64,000 nucleotides of DNA from Streptomyces sp. SCUT-3 (GTDB lineage Bacteria; Actinomycetota; Actinomycetes; Streptomycetales; Streptomycetaceae). The DNA lies in NCBI RefSeq assembly GCF_014083985.1, contig NZ_CP046907.1:1-64000 (forward strand), written 5' to 3'. The first letter of the stretch is position 1. Each line of letters opens with the position of its first letter. The notes under the pieces were generated by a model that saw nothing but the letters and a program-made list of their open reading frames with translations, was not told the DNA's origin and did not search any database. This document shows, one piece after another, positions 45,407 through 53,751 of the stretch. The translations under genes and the position numbers were made by a program.

Positions 45407-46306
45407 TCAACCCCCTTCCAGTACCGCCCGGAGCACGTGGCGGGCGTTGCGCGCCATCGCGGGGTTCGTCCTTCGGTAGTACGGCAGAGCGATCAGCGCC
45501 TGCGAGAGAGTCCGCCCCCGGCCGCGCCGCCAGGTCGCGTCGTCCACGCCGAGCGCCTCGCGGAAGACCTCCCTCGCGCCGGCCGGCAGCAGGTTCCAGG
45601 CCGGGAACAGGTCGCAGGCCGGGTCGCCCACGCCCATGCACCCGAAGTCGATCACCGCGGCCAGCCTGCCGCTGTCGACGAGCAGGTTGCCCGGCATGAG
45701 GTCGGCGTGCAGCCACACCGGCGGCCCGTCCTCGCCGGGGGCCCGCAGCGCGTCCTCCCACACGGCGGTCGCGGCGTCGCAGTCGACGCCCTCCTGCGGA
45801 ATCCCCCGCAGCTCCTCGATCGCCGCCCGGGTCTGCGCGTCGAGCGAGGCGACCGGCCCGCCCCGGTGGGCCCGCGGCGCCCCCGGCAGGGTGATGCTCC
45901 GCATCGCCGCCACGAACCCGGCCAGGTCCTCGGCCAGTTGCACGTGATCGCCCGGCGCGCCCTCCCGGGGGTTCTCCCCCGGCAGCCACCGGTGCACCGA
46001 CCACGGCCACGGGTACCCCTCGGCGGGCTTCCCCGTCCCGAGCACCTCAGGGACGGCCGTGGGCAGCCGGAGTGCGAGGCGGGGCAGCCACTCCTGCTCC
46101 GCCGTCACGTCCGCGGCTCCGCCCGCCGTGAGCGGCAGCCGTACGGCCATGCCTCCGCCCAGCCGGTACACGGCGTTGACCGTGCCGCCGGACGGGAACC
46201 GCTCCACCGTCTCCCCCGCCCACTGCGGGAACTGCCCGGCGACCAGCCGCCGTACGAGGTCGTCGTCGACGGGGTACGGGCCGGGCCGCGTCTGACCTGT
46301 ACTCAT
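45407..46306 (-). CDS. Aminoglycoside phosphotransferase family protein
   Basis: It encodes 299 residues from ATG 46306 (MSTGQTRPGPYPVDDDLVRR). The kinase-like core shows GGTVNAVYRLGGGMAVRLPL (nucleotide loop and Lys/Arg position), the catalytic loop VWLHADLMPGNLLVDSGRLA (H-x-D-x4-N) and the metal Asp in AVIDFGCMGVGDPACDLFPA. The fold phosphorylates aminoglycosides or other small alcohols; this member resembles the general APH group of Streptomyces, for which resistance is not proven. Confidence 0.9.
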   Translation of the reverse strand: MSTGQTRPGPYPVDDDLVRRLVAGQFPQWAGETVERFPSGGTVNAVYRLGGGMAVRLPLTAGGAADVTAEQEWLPRLALRLPTAVPEVLGTGKPAEGYPWPWSVHRWLPGENPREGAPGDHVQLAEDLAGFVAAMRSITLPGAPRAHRGGPVASLDAQTRAAIEELRGIPQEGVDCDAATAVWEDALRAPGEDGPPVWLHADLMPGNLLVDSGRLAAVIDFGCMGVGDPACDLFPAWNLLPAGAREVFREALGVDDATWRRGRGRTLSQALIALPYYRRTNPAMARNARHVLRAVLEGG

Positions 46307-46413
46307 GGGGCGCCATCCGACCGCCGGACGGCGGTGGGCGTCAAACACTTTTCCGGCCGGTGCCGGTGGGCGGGCCGGTGCCGGCGGGCGGGCCGGCTCC
46401 CGGTGGGTCCGGC

Positions 46414-46998
46414 TCAGGTGTTGATCAGCGCCTGGAGTGCGTCCCCGTAGCGGGCGGTCAGGAGTCCGCGGTCGGCGGCCAGCAGGACGGGGTCGTGGAC
46501 GACGTGCAGGGAGGTGAGCAGGCCGCCGATCTGCGCGGCCACCAGGTGGGCGCGTACTTCGGCGTCCTCGGTGCCGAGGCGGCGGACGAGGGGTTCGGCG
46601 ATGCCCTGCCGGATCGTCTCGCGCAGGGCCGTTTCGACCTCGCTGCGGTCGGAGGCCTGGAAGAGCGCGGCGAGCGAGGTGACCGCCATCTCCCCGGCCC
46701 GGGAGGAGGGCAGGGTGACGATGTGCTCCACCAGGGCCCTTCCCAGTCCGTCCAGCGGTCCTTCCATGACCCGGGCCGCCGCCAGGTCGACGGTCATGGT
46801 CTCCAGGAAGAGCCTCTCCTTGGAGCCGAAGTGGCGGACCACCAGCGCGGCGTCCACCCCGGCGCGCGCGGCGATCGCCCGGATGCCGACGGCGTCGAAG
46901 CCCTCACGGGAGAAGAGTTCGTGGGCCGCGTCGTGGATCGCCTGCCGGGTCTGGGCGGCGGGCCGACGGGGTCTGGAGGCACGTGGCCGCTCGGTCAT
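46414..46998 (-). CDS. TetR-family repressor
   Basis: It encodes 194 residues from ATG 46998 (MTERPRASRPRRPAAQTRQA); AAGGGGGA lies about eight bases upstream, so this start is preferred over ATG 47019. The HTH is DAVGIRAIAARAGVDAALVV, followed by RHFGSKERLFLETM. The C-terminal half is helical and binds an unknown ligand. It is divergent from the SDR gene with a perfect palindrome between them, so it probably represses both. Confidence 0.9.
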   Translation of the reverse strand: MTERPRASRPRRPAAQTRQAIHDAAHELFSREGFDAVGIRAIAARAGVDAALVVRHFGSKERLFLETMTVDLAAARVMEGPLDGLGRALVEHIVTLPSSRAGEMAVTSLAALFQASDRSEVETALRETIRQGIAEPLVRRLGTEDAEVRAHLVAAQIGGLLTSLHVVHDPVLLAADRGLLTARYGDALQALINT

Positions 46999-47025
46999 GC
47001 AGAGATCCCCCTTACGCATGTCAGT

Positions 47026-47046
47026 TAAGTCATCATAGATGACTTA
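47026..47046. promoter_or_regulatory. Palindromic TetR operator
   Basis: TAAGTCATC-ATA-GATGACTTA is a perfect 9-bp inverted repeat with a 3-bp spacer, midway between the divergent TetR and SDR starts. It is unusually AT-rich for this DNA. It is the likely binding site of the TetR protein. Confidence 0.88.
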
Positions 47047-47087
47047 CGATGTCATCACTGTTGACAAAGGACCGGAAGGAGCAGGCG

Positions 47088-47885
47088 ATGAACCGCCTCG
47101 AGAACAAGGTCGCGATCATCACCGGCGCCGGCAGCGGCATCGGCAGGGCCGCAGCCGAGCTGATGGGCCGCGAGGGCGCGAGGGTCGTGGTCGCCGACCA
47201 CAACGCCGCCGGGGCCGAGGAGACCGCCCGGGCCGTCGAGGCGGCGGGCGGCCGGGCCCTGCCGGCCACCGTCGACGTCACCGACGACGGCTCGGTGGCC
47301 GACATGGTCGCGCAGGCGGTGCGCGAGTTCGGCCGCCTCGACGTGCTGTGCAACCACGTGGGCGGCACCGACCCCCGCAAGGACCTGGACCTGCTGCGCC
47401 TGGACATGGCCGAGTTCGACCGGGCCGTGGCCCTGAACATGCGCAGCACCCTCCTGGGGTCGCGGCACGCCGTCCCCCACATGATCCGCGCCGGCGGCGG
47501 GTCCGTCATCAACACGGCGTCGGTCGCCGGGCTGGTCGGGGACGTCCTGCAGATCTCCTACGGCGCGGTGAAGGCGGCCGTCGTCAACATCACCAAGTCG
47601 ATCGCGGTGCAGTACGGCCCGCAGGGGATCCGCTGCAACGCTGTGGCCCCCGGCGCGGTCATGACGCCCGCCCTGCAGGACAACCTGCCCGCCGACGTCG
47701 TCGCAGCGCTCGAGGAGGCCAACGCCCTGCCCTACCTGGGCCGACCGGAGGACATCGGCCACACCATGGTCTTCCTCGCCTCCGACGAGTCCCGCTACCT
47801 CACCGGCCAGCTGCTGGTCGTGGACGGCGGCATGACCGTGCAGTCCCCCGCCGTTCCCGGGCGGCGCGCCATGCTCCCGGGATGA
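47088..47885 (+). CDS. Short-chain dehydrogenase/reductase
   Basis: It encodes 265 residues from ATG 47088 (MNRLENKVAIITGAGSGIGR), with GGAAGGAG seven bases upstream. Classical SDR motifs: TGAGSGIG (cofactor), VVADHN with the acidic residue after beta-2 favouring NAD, CNHVGG (NNAG variant), Ser in INTASVAGLVG, and YGAVK (Tyr-Lys). The C-terminus is extended (QSPAVPGRRAMLPG). It oxidises or reduces an alcohol/ketone of unknown identity and is induced when the divergent TetR is released. Confidence 0.92.
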   Translation: MNRLENKVAIITGAGSGIGRAAAELMGREGARVVVADHNAAGAEETARAVEAAGGRALPATVDVTDDGSVADMVAQAVREFGRLDVLCNHVGGTDPRKDLDLLRLDMAEFDRAVALNMRSTLLGSRHAVPHMIRAGGGSVINTASVAGLVGDVLQISYGAVKAAVVNITKSIAVQYGPQGIRCNAVAPGAVMTPALQDNLPADVVAALEEANALPYLGRPEDIGHTMVFLASDESRYLTGQLLVVDGGMTVQSPAVPGRRAMLPG

Positions 47886-47907
47886 TCCCGCCCGCAGGGG
47901 CGGCCGC

Positions 47908-48561
47908 TCAGTCCCCCTGCGCGGGCCGCCCGGGCGCCAGGTCGCTCCATATGTGGTGGCTCACGGCGACGGCCCGGGCCTCGTCGCGCCCGGCGAGGGC
48001 GTCGATCAGCTGCTCGTGCAGACCCACCGAGGCGCGCGCCGCCTCGGTGGAGAAGCGCAGGCACTCCAGCCGGCGCAGCAGCGGGGTCCAGCGGCGCACG
48101 GTCTCGGCCAGCGCGCGGTTGCCGCAGACCTGGATGGGCACCGCGTGCAGGGCGTCGTCGGCCGCCATCGCCCCCATCGTGTCGCCGGTGTCCACGGCCG
48201 CCGCGAAACGGGCGTTCTCCGCGCGCATCCGCTCGACCGCGGCGGCGTCCATGAGGGGCAGGGCCTCTCTCACCGCCATCTCGTGCAGGGTGCGCACGAG
48301 GGCGAGCGCGTCCGCGACGTCGCGCTCGGCGACGGGCGCCACCCGGGTGAAGCTCTGGGGCTTGGACTCCACCAGCCCCTCGGTGGCCAGGCGGGCCAGC
48401 GCCTGGCGCACGGGAGCGCGGGAGAGGCCGAGCCGCTCGGCGAGCTCGCCGTCGTTGAGGCGGCTGCCCGGGGCCAGTTCGCCGGAGACGATCGCGGCGA
48501 GCAGGGCGTCGTAGGCCCGGTCGCGCAGCAGGCGCCTGGGCACCGGTTCCAATGCGGTCAC
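47908..48561 (-). CDS. GntR-family regulator (FadR-type)
   Basis: It encodes 217 residues from GTG 48561 (VTALEPVPRRLLRDRAYDAL). The winged HTH is LNDGELAERLGLSRAPVRQA; the FCD ligand-binding domain follows (RTLHEMAVREALPLMDAAAV, GLHEQLIDALAGRDEARAVA), with likely metal-ligand His/Asp residues. It is divergent from the drug-exporter gene with an operator-like palindrome between them. Confidence 0.9.
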   Translation of the reverse strand: MTALEPVPRRLLRDRAYDALLAAIVSGELAPGSRLNDGELAERLGLSRAPVRQALARLATEGLVESKPQSFTRVAPVAERDVADALALVRTLHEMAVREALPLMDAAAVERMRAENARFAAAVDTGDTMGAMAADDALHAVPIQVCGNRALAETVRRWTPLLRRLECLRFSTEAARASVGLHEQLIDALAGRDEARAVAVSHHIWSDLAPGRPAQGD

Positions 48562-48586
48562 GGAGGTGATCCTACCCTTGGACCTC

Positions 48587-48609
48587 AACTAACATTTCAG
48601 ATGTCAGTT
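48587..48609. promoter_or_regulatory. Operator-like inverted repeat (GntR)
   Basis: AACTAACAT-TTCAG-ATGTCAGTT pairs at 8 of 9 positions, between the divergent GntR and exporter genes. It is the likely GntR site. Confidence 0.75.
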
Positions 48610-48635
48610 CGTGGCGAGAGTGAGTGGGGCCCTTC

Positions 48636-49691
48636 ATGACGACCGGTACGCCGACACCGGGGAAAAGCACCGGGCCCGCCGCCCGCGGCCCGGCGCGGCC
48701 GATGCTGCTGGGCATCGCGGCGGCCGCCGGCTTCGCCGCCACGTTCGTCCTCAACCGCTCGATGAGCGTGCAGGGCGGCTCGTGGATGTGGAGCGCGTGC
48801 CTGCGCTTCCTGTTCATGCTGGGGCCGCTGGTGCTGCTCGTCGCACTGCGCGGCGGCCTGCGGCCCGTGCTGCGCAGCCTGGGGTCGCGGCCGGGACTGT
48901 GGCTGCTGTGGTCGACCGTGGGGTTCGGGCTGTTCTACGCACCGCTGACGTGGGCCGCGGACGCGGGGCCGGGCTGGCTGACTGCGGCCGCCTGGCAGCT
49001 GACGATCGTGGCCGGGATGGGCATAGGGGCGGCGTCCGGGCAGGGCCTGCCCCGCCGCACCCTGGCCGTCTCGGCCCTGATCGTGGCCGGGGTGATGCTG
49101 ACGCAGGTCCCGCACGCCGGGGACACGGGACCGGCCGCCGCGCTGCGGGTGGTGCTGCCCGTACTGGTCGCCGCCGTCGCCTACCCGCTGGGGAACCGCC
49201 GGCTGATCGGCGTGGACGGCCTGGACGGGGTGCAGCGCACCTTGGCCATGACGATCGGCTCCCTGCCCCTGTGGCTGCTGACGGCGGCCGCGGCCGGCGC
49301 CGTTGCCGGCGCCCCGCCCGCCGCGCAGGTCGCGCAGTGCCTGGTCGTCGCCCTGCTCTCCGGCGTGGTGGCCACCACCTTGTTCTTCCGGGCGACCGAC
49401 CGCGCGCGGGGAGACTCGGCCGCGATGGGGGCGGTGGAAGCCACCCAGGCCGCGGAGGTGCCGTTCGCCCTGCTGGCCGAGGTGCTGCTGCTCGGCGCCG
49501 CAGCGCCGGACCCGGTGGGGTGGACGGGCCTCGCCCTGGTGCTGGCCGGTCTGACCGCGCACGCCCTGCAGCCCCGCCGCCCGGCACCGCCCGGCACCCC
49601 GCCGGGCCCCGGCGGCCCCGGCGACCCCGGTGACCCCGGCGGCGGGACCGTGTGGCCCGGGCGCCGCCCGGCCGCGGTGGGTGCGCCGTAG
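48636..49691 (+). CDS. EamA/EmrE-type multidrug-resistance efflux transporter
   Basis: It encodes 351 residues from ATG 48636 (MTTGTPTPGKSTGPAARGPA); GTG 48624 is an alternative. About ten membrane helices: LGIAAAAGFAATFVLNRSMS, FLFMLGPLVLLVALRGG, LTIVAGMGIGAASG, and near the end EVPFALLAEVLLLGAAAPDP and LALVLAGLTAHAL. The C-terminal tail is Pro/Gly-rich. It probably exports small molecules and is controlled by the divergent GntR protein. Confidence 0.88.
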   Translation: MTTGTPTPGKSTGPAARGPARPMLLGIAAAAGFAATFVLNRSMSVQGGSWMWSACLRFLFMLGPLVLLVALRGGLRPVLRSLGSRPGLWLLWSTVGFGLFYAPLTWAADAGPGWLTAAAWQLTIVAGMGIGAASGQGLPRRTLAVSALIVAGVMLTQVPHAGDTGPAAALRVVLPVLVAAVAYPLGNRRLIGVDGLDGVQRTLAMTIGSLPLWLLTAAAAGAVAGAPPAAQVAQCLVVALLSGVVATTLFFRATDRARGDSAAMGAVEATQAAEVPFALLAEVLLLGAAAPDPVGWTGLALVLAGLTAHALQPRRPAPPGTPPGPGGPGDPGDPGGGTVWPGRRPAAVGAP

Positions 49692-49815
49692 GGCCTGTCC
49701 CGCACATGGTCACCGGGCCGGTTCGCGGGGCCGGAGGGCCGGTCCCGACGGGCCGCGGCAGGCGCTGCGGTGCGGCCGGGCCCTGGGACCGGAGGGCCGG
49801 GAGCGGTGGGGGCTC

Positions 49816-50523
49816 TCAGACGTCGGCCCGGGGCCGTGCCGGGTCGAGGTGGTGCACGGCGGTCCGTTCGGCGTGCGGGGCGAGCAGGTCCCGCAGCTCG
49901 TCCGCGGCGGTCTCGAGGAGGTGGCCGTCTCGGCCGGCACGGAGGGTCTCGAGGAGGAAGACGACGCGGGTGGAGTCCTCGGTGACGCGGGTGCGGTGGG
50001 CGTCGCGGTGGTTCCAGTGGCGTGTCAGGACGCCTTCGTCGTCGGCGTAGACGATCTCGCCGGGCCCGGGGGTCTCGACGGTTCCGGGTTCGCCGAGCGG
50101 GGTGAAGGACTCGGTGCCGTCGGCGTGGCGGACGAAGACGTCGCCGGCGACGTGGTCCAGGTCGAAGGCGCCGGCGGGCAGGCCGTGGCGGACGGAGACG
50201 GCGTTGTAGGAGTCGACGGCCGGGTTGATGCGCGGCAGGGCCCCCTTCTTCGCGAGGCGGCGGCCGAGAGCGTCGACGCTGGGGCGGACACGGCGGGGGT
50301 TGGTGCCGAAGGAGCGGTAGGCGGTGTGCCACGCCTCGATGCGGGGGTCGGTCTCGTCGGCGGGGCTCCAGGTGCCGTCGGCGAGCTGCCGCTCCAGTTC
50401 CTCCACGGCGGCGGCCGTGCGGGGCCAGGATTCACGGCCGCGCAGGCCGTTGGCGGTGACCAGGGCGACGAGGGTGTCGGGGAAGGCCTCCGCGACGGCG
50501 GCGGCGAGGTGGAATGCAGTCAT
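49816..50523 (-). CDS. B3/B4 tRNA-binding-domain protein
   Basis: It encodes 235 residues from ATG 50523 (MTAFHLAAAVAEAFPDTLVA). The phrases WHTAYRSFGTNPRRVRPSVD, LPRINPAVDSYNAVSVRHGL and YADDEGVLTRHWNHRDAHRT are typical of the stand-alone B3/B4 (PheT-like) family. It may bind tRNA or edit mischarged amino acids; the exact role is not known. It is the first of three minus-strand genes that include a PaiB-type protein and an exporter. Confidence 0.85.
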   Translation of the reverse strand: MTAFHLAAAVAEAFPDTLVALVTANGLRGRESWPRTAAAVEELERQLADGTWSPADETDPRIEAWHTAYRSFGTNPRRVRPSVDALGRRLAKKGALPRINPAVDSYNAVSVRHGLPAGAFDLDHVAGDVFVRHADGTESFTPLGEPGTVETPGPGEIVYADDEGVLTRHWNHRDAHRTRVTEDSTRVVFLLETLRAGRDGHLLETAADELRDLLAPHAERTAVHHLDPARPRADV

Positions 50524-50594
50524 GGGAGGGGGCTCCGTTTCCTGGCGTCGGGATCCGGGGGGGGCGGGACTTCCGGGGTCGGGGGATCCGGTGG

Positions 50595-51242
50595 TCAGGG
50601 CTTCCAGGGGCCGATGCGGTCCAGGCGACGGCGCTGCTGGTGCGCGGCGGGGACGTCGAGGCCCCGGCCGCGTTCGGCGAGGTGGTCGGCGACGGCGGTG
50701 CGGTGCTCGACGGGCTTGTGGTCGTCGTACTTGAACTTGGCCCGTACCTCGGTGACCTCCAGGCGGAGGCCGCGGATGCCGGGCAGCATCCGGCCGTAGG
50801 GCGGCCGGTCGGCGGCGACGGGGGCGTGGTCGCCGTCGGGCTGGAAGTGGGCGAGCTGGCGGCGCAGCAACTCGGCCTTGGCCTCGGGATCGTCGACGAC
50901 GTGGGCGCGGCAGGTGAACTGGACGGCCGTGTAGTAGCTGGTGGGGACGCCGTCGGCGGGCGGGGCGCCGGCCCCGGCACGCCAGGGGCCGGGCACGAAG
51001 GCGTAGTCGCCGAAGACGGTGAAGAGGACGTGCGGGTCGTTCTCGATCGCCTTCCAGACCGGGTTGGGCCGGGCGAGGTGGATCAGGAGGCGGTCGCCGT
51101 CGCCGGCGAAGTGGGTGGGAACGGCGACGGGCGCCCCGCCGGGCGGTCCGTTGACGCTCAGGAGGCCGAAGTCGTGGCCTTCGGCGATCCAGGCCTGCCA
51201 TTCGGCTTCGTCCAAGGAGGCGTCCCAGGGCTGGATGAACAT
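50595..51242 (-). CDS. PaiB-type FMN-binding negative regulator
   Basis: It encodes 215 residues from ATG 51242 (MFIQPWDASLDEAEWQAWIA), with AAGGAG upstream. The split-barrel FMN-binding features are VAVPTHFAGDGDRLLIHLAR, VLFTVFGDYAFVPGPW and the C-terminal IRGLRLEVTEVRAKFKYDDH. The PaiB family was named for control of degradative enzymes in Bacillus; in actinomycetes it is usually a small flavoprotein of unclear role. It lies between the B3/B4 gene and the exporter gene. Confidence 0.88.
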   Translation of the reverse strand: MFIQPWDASLDEAEWQAWIAEGHDFGLLSVNGPPGGAPVAVPTHFAGDGDRLLIHLARPNPVWKAIENDPHVLFTVFGDYAFVPGPWRAGAGAPPADGVPTSYYTAVQFTCRAHVVDDPEAKAELLRRQLAHFQPDGDHAPVAADRPPYGRMLPGIRGLRLEVTEVRAKFKYDDHKPVEHRTAVADHLAERGRGLDVPAAHQQRRRLDRIGPWKP

Positions 51243-51299
51243 GCGGTTCTCCTTGCGGGGCGGTGGTACGGCGGGCGGTGGCACGGCGGGCGGTGTGGC

Positions 51300-52136
51300 T
51301 CAGGTGAGGGCGAGGAGGCCGACGGCGACGGCGGCGGTCCCCAGGCCGACGGCCTGGCCGCGGTGGATGCGCTCGGCGAGCACGCCGCGGGCGAGCAGGA
51401 CCGTGCCGGCGGGGTATAGGGCGGTGATCACGGCGACGACGGCGAGGTCCCCGCTGCGGGCGGCGAGCAGGAACAGCAGGTTCGCCACGGAGTCCAGCAC
51501 GCCCGCGGCGGCCGACACCGCGTACGCGGGCCGCTCGGGGCCCAGCCTGCGGTGCATCACCGTCGCCGCGGCCAGGGTGACCGCCGAGGAGACCGCCCGG
51601 CCGACGATCAGCGGGGCCACGCCGCTGTCGGACGGCGCCCGGTGCAGGAAGACCAGTTGCAGGGCGATGGCGGCACCTGCCCCGAGGGCCGACAGCAGCG
51701 CCGTGCGCGACGGGCGCGCGGACGCGGCACCGTGCCCGGCGCTGATCAGGACCACCGCCGCCAGCGCGAGCGGCAGCCCCACCAGCCCGGCGGCGGTCAG
51801 GCGCTCGCCCTGCAGCAGGCCCACACCGACGGGCAGTGCGGCGGACAGCAGCGCGGTCACGGGTGACAGTACGTTCATCGGGCCGATGGCGAGAGTGCGG
51901 TAGAGCAGGGCGAACGCGGCGGCCGAGGCGACCCCGGACGCGGCGCCCCAGCCGAGGGCGCCGGCGCTGAACGATGCGCCGAGGACCGGCCACAGCAGCA
52001 GCTCGACCGCGAGGGAGGCCGGGGCCGCGATCATCACGGTGCGCAGCACGTGAGCCCTGCGGGCGCCCAGGCCGCCGAGGAAGTCGGCGCACCCGTAGGC
52101 GAGCGAGCTGCCCAGGGCCAGCAGCAGAGCGATCAC
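51300..52136 (-). CDS. EamA-type (DMT) transporter
   Basis: It encodes 278 residues from GTG 52136 with GAGGGG upstream. Ten hydrophobic helices in two EamA halves: LGSSLAYGCADFLGGLGARR, FALLYRTLAIGPMNVLSPVT, then LLSALGAGAAIALQLVFLHR and AVVAVITALYPAGTVLLARG. Such proteins move amino acids or other small metabolites. It is divergent from the XRE-cupin regulator, 118 bases away, and probably regulated by it, together with the two downstream genes. Confidence 0.9.
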   Translation of the reverse strand: MIALLLALGSSLAYGCADFLGGLGARRAHVLRTVMIAAPASLAVELLLWPVLGASFSAGALGWGAASGVASAAAFALLYRTLAIGPMNVLSPVTALLSAALPVGVGLLQGERLTAAGLVGLPLALAAVVLISAGHGAASARPSRTALLSALGAGAAIALQLVFLHRAPSDSGVAPLIVGRAVSSAVTLAAATVMHRRLGPERPAYAVSAAAGVLDSVANLLFLLAARSGDLAVVAVITALYPAGTVLLARGVLAERIHRGQAVGLGTAAVAVGLLALT

Positions 52137-52155
52137 GTCACACCCCTCGGTGATT

Positions 52156-52189
52156 CAACAGAACGACCAGAACGTACAACAGACCGACC
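52156..52189. promoter_or_regulatory. Direct repeats, possible XRE-cupin operator
   Basis: CAACAGAACGACC (52156-52168) and CAACAGACCGACC (52177-52189) start 21 bases apart, two helical turns, just upstream of the exporter start and 66 bases before the regulator. They are in a locally AT-rich stretch. Confidence 0.6.
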
Positions 52190-52254
52190 GACTTGTGTCA
52201 ATCAAGCGACCGAGCGGTACATTCCAGTGGTCCCCCCGCGAGGATGGTGATCGG

Positions 52255-52839
52255 ATGGCCGAGACAGAGGCAGCCCTGCGGACGCTCGCGCACAACGTCA
52301 GGGCGGCCCGCACCCGCGCCGGCCTGTCCCTCGACGAACTCGGCCGGCGCGCCAGGGTCAGCAAGGGCGCCCTGGTCGGGCTGGAGAAGGCCCAGGGCAA
52401 CCCGAACCTGGCCACCCTGGTCCGGCTGGCCGACACCCTCGGTCTCCCGGTGTCCGCCCTGATGGAAGGACCGGCCGAAGAACGCGTCCGCGTCGTGACC
52501 GCCGGGAGCGTCGCACCGTTGTGGACCGGGGCGCAGGGCGGCGAGGCCCGCCTCATGCTGACGACCCCGGGCCCGGCCCCGGTCGAGGTCTGGCGCTGGA
52601 GGCTGGAACCGGGCGAGGAGTACCCCAGCCACCCCCACCAGGCCGGGGTCGTCGAAACCGTCAGCGTCACCTCCGGCCGGATGACCCTGATCGTCGACGG
52701 CGCCGAGCACACCGTCGAGGCGGGGCAGACCGCCGCCTTCGACGGCGACACCCCCCACGCCTACCGCGGCGCGGGAACCGACACCTGCCACCTGGTCATG
52801 ACCGTCCACCTGCCGCCCGGCCCCACCTCAACGGCCTGA
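52255..52839 (+). CDS. XRE-family regulator with cupin domain
   Basis: It encodes 194 residues from ATG 52255 (MAETEAALRTLAHNVRAART). The HTH is LSLDELGRRARVSKGALVGL (about residues 24-45). The C-terminal cupin has YPSHPHQAGVVETVSVTSGR and FDGDTPHAYRGAGTDTCHLV, with His ligands. This type senses small molecules and represses catabolic or export genes. It is divergent from the EamA gene. Confidence 0.9.
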   Translation: MAETEAALRTLAHNVRAARTRAGLSLDELGRRARVSKGALVGLEKAQGNPNLATLVRLADTLGLPVSALMEGPAEERVRVVTAGSVAPLWTGAQGGEARLMLTTPGPAPVEVWRWRLEPGEEYPSHPHQAGVVETVSVTSGRMTLIVDGAEHTVEAGQTAAFDGDTPHAYRGAGTDTCHLVMTVHLPPGPTSTA

Positions 52840-52970
52840 CCCGCACGGGGCCGTCCTTGCGGGCACGATCACGCTCCGGGCATGCTGCCGTCAGGCGTCG
52901 GCGTGCCGGCGGCCGTGCACGGAACGGGGCGGGGACGGGGCAGGGACGGGGCAGGGACGGGAGACGGACG

Positions 52971-53525
52971 ATGTGCGTGATGGACGCGGCGACCAGGGAA
53001 GCCTCCGTGGCCCTGTTCCTCCGGGAGCACCCGCACCTGGAGCGGCCCGGCCGCGGACATCCCGCGCTGCGGGGCTGCGCCGAGGTCGACTGGTCCCGCA
53101 TCCCCGGGTGCCCCGCCGGGACGCCGGCCCTGTTCCGCGGCCTGCTCGACCGAAACGCCGCCCCCGAGGCCAAACGGCTGCTGACCAACGTCCTGATGGA
53201 CGGCGTCTTCCGCATGAGCCCGGCCATGCCGGCCGCCCTGCCGTTCCTGCTGCGCCTCGCGGCCGATCCCGGGGTCCCGGTGCGGTCGGAACTGCTCGAC
53301 GTCGTGCTGGTCGCCGCCGAACTGTCGCAGCCCGTCGACGCGGACGACGAGCGCGCGGTGCTGCTGCTCGGCAGCGAGGACGAGCGCCCGGAACGCGAGC
53401 GGTGCAGGGCCGCGTTCGCCGGGCACGCCTCCTCACTGCACGCCCTGCTGGACGCTGCGACGCGGGACGGGCTGCTCAGCGCAGACGACCGCGCGGCCCT
53501 CCTGTCCGCCGCAGGGCCGCACTGA
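52971..53525 (+). CDS. Helical protein of unknown function
   Basis: It encodes 184 residues from ATG 52971 (MCVMDAATREASVALFLREH), with GGGAGA upstream; ATG 52980 is an alternative. Helical stretches (EAKRLLTNVLMDGVFRMSPA, LPFLLRLAADPGVPVRSELL) recall HEAT-like repeats. An acidic segment follows (DADDERAVLLLGSEDERPER). No signal peptide or membrane helix. I do not recognise the family. A GGGACGGGGCA-type tandem repeat lies directly upstream (52925-52960). Confidence 0.65.
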   Translation: MCVMDAATREASVALFLREHPHLERPGRGHPALRGCAEVDWSRIPGCPAGTPALFRGLLDRNAAPEAKRLLTNVLMDGVFRMSPAMPAALPFLLRLAADPGVPVRSELLDVVLVAAELSQPVDADDERAVLLLGSEDERPERERCRAAFAGHASSLHALLDAATRDGLLSADDRAALLSAAGPH

Positions 53526-53566
53526 CGCCCTCCTCTCCCCGTGCGGCGCCCGGCCCCGGTCGAGCA

Positions 53567-53640
53567 GGGCCGTGCCGGGCTGCGCGGGCCGTGCCGGGCT
53601 GCGCGGGCCGTGCCGGGCCGTGCTGCGCGGGCCGTGCCGC
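53567..53640 (+). repeat. 19-bp tandem repeat
   Basis: Three to four imperfect copies of a 19-base unit built on GGGCCGTGCCGGGCTGCGC lie in the non-coding gap before the HATPase gene. The last copies vary in length. Confidence 0.75.
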
Positions 53641-53751
53641 GCGAACCGGGCCGCGTGGGCTGCGCCACATCCGCCGCCCGGGGAGAATATTGAATGTTTG
53701 ACGGTGGTTCCCCTGGTCGTACCCCCTCCGTCCCACGGGAAGGCCGCACCG

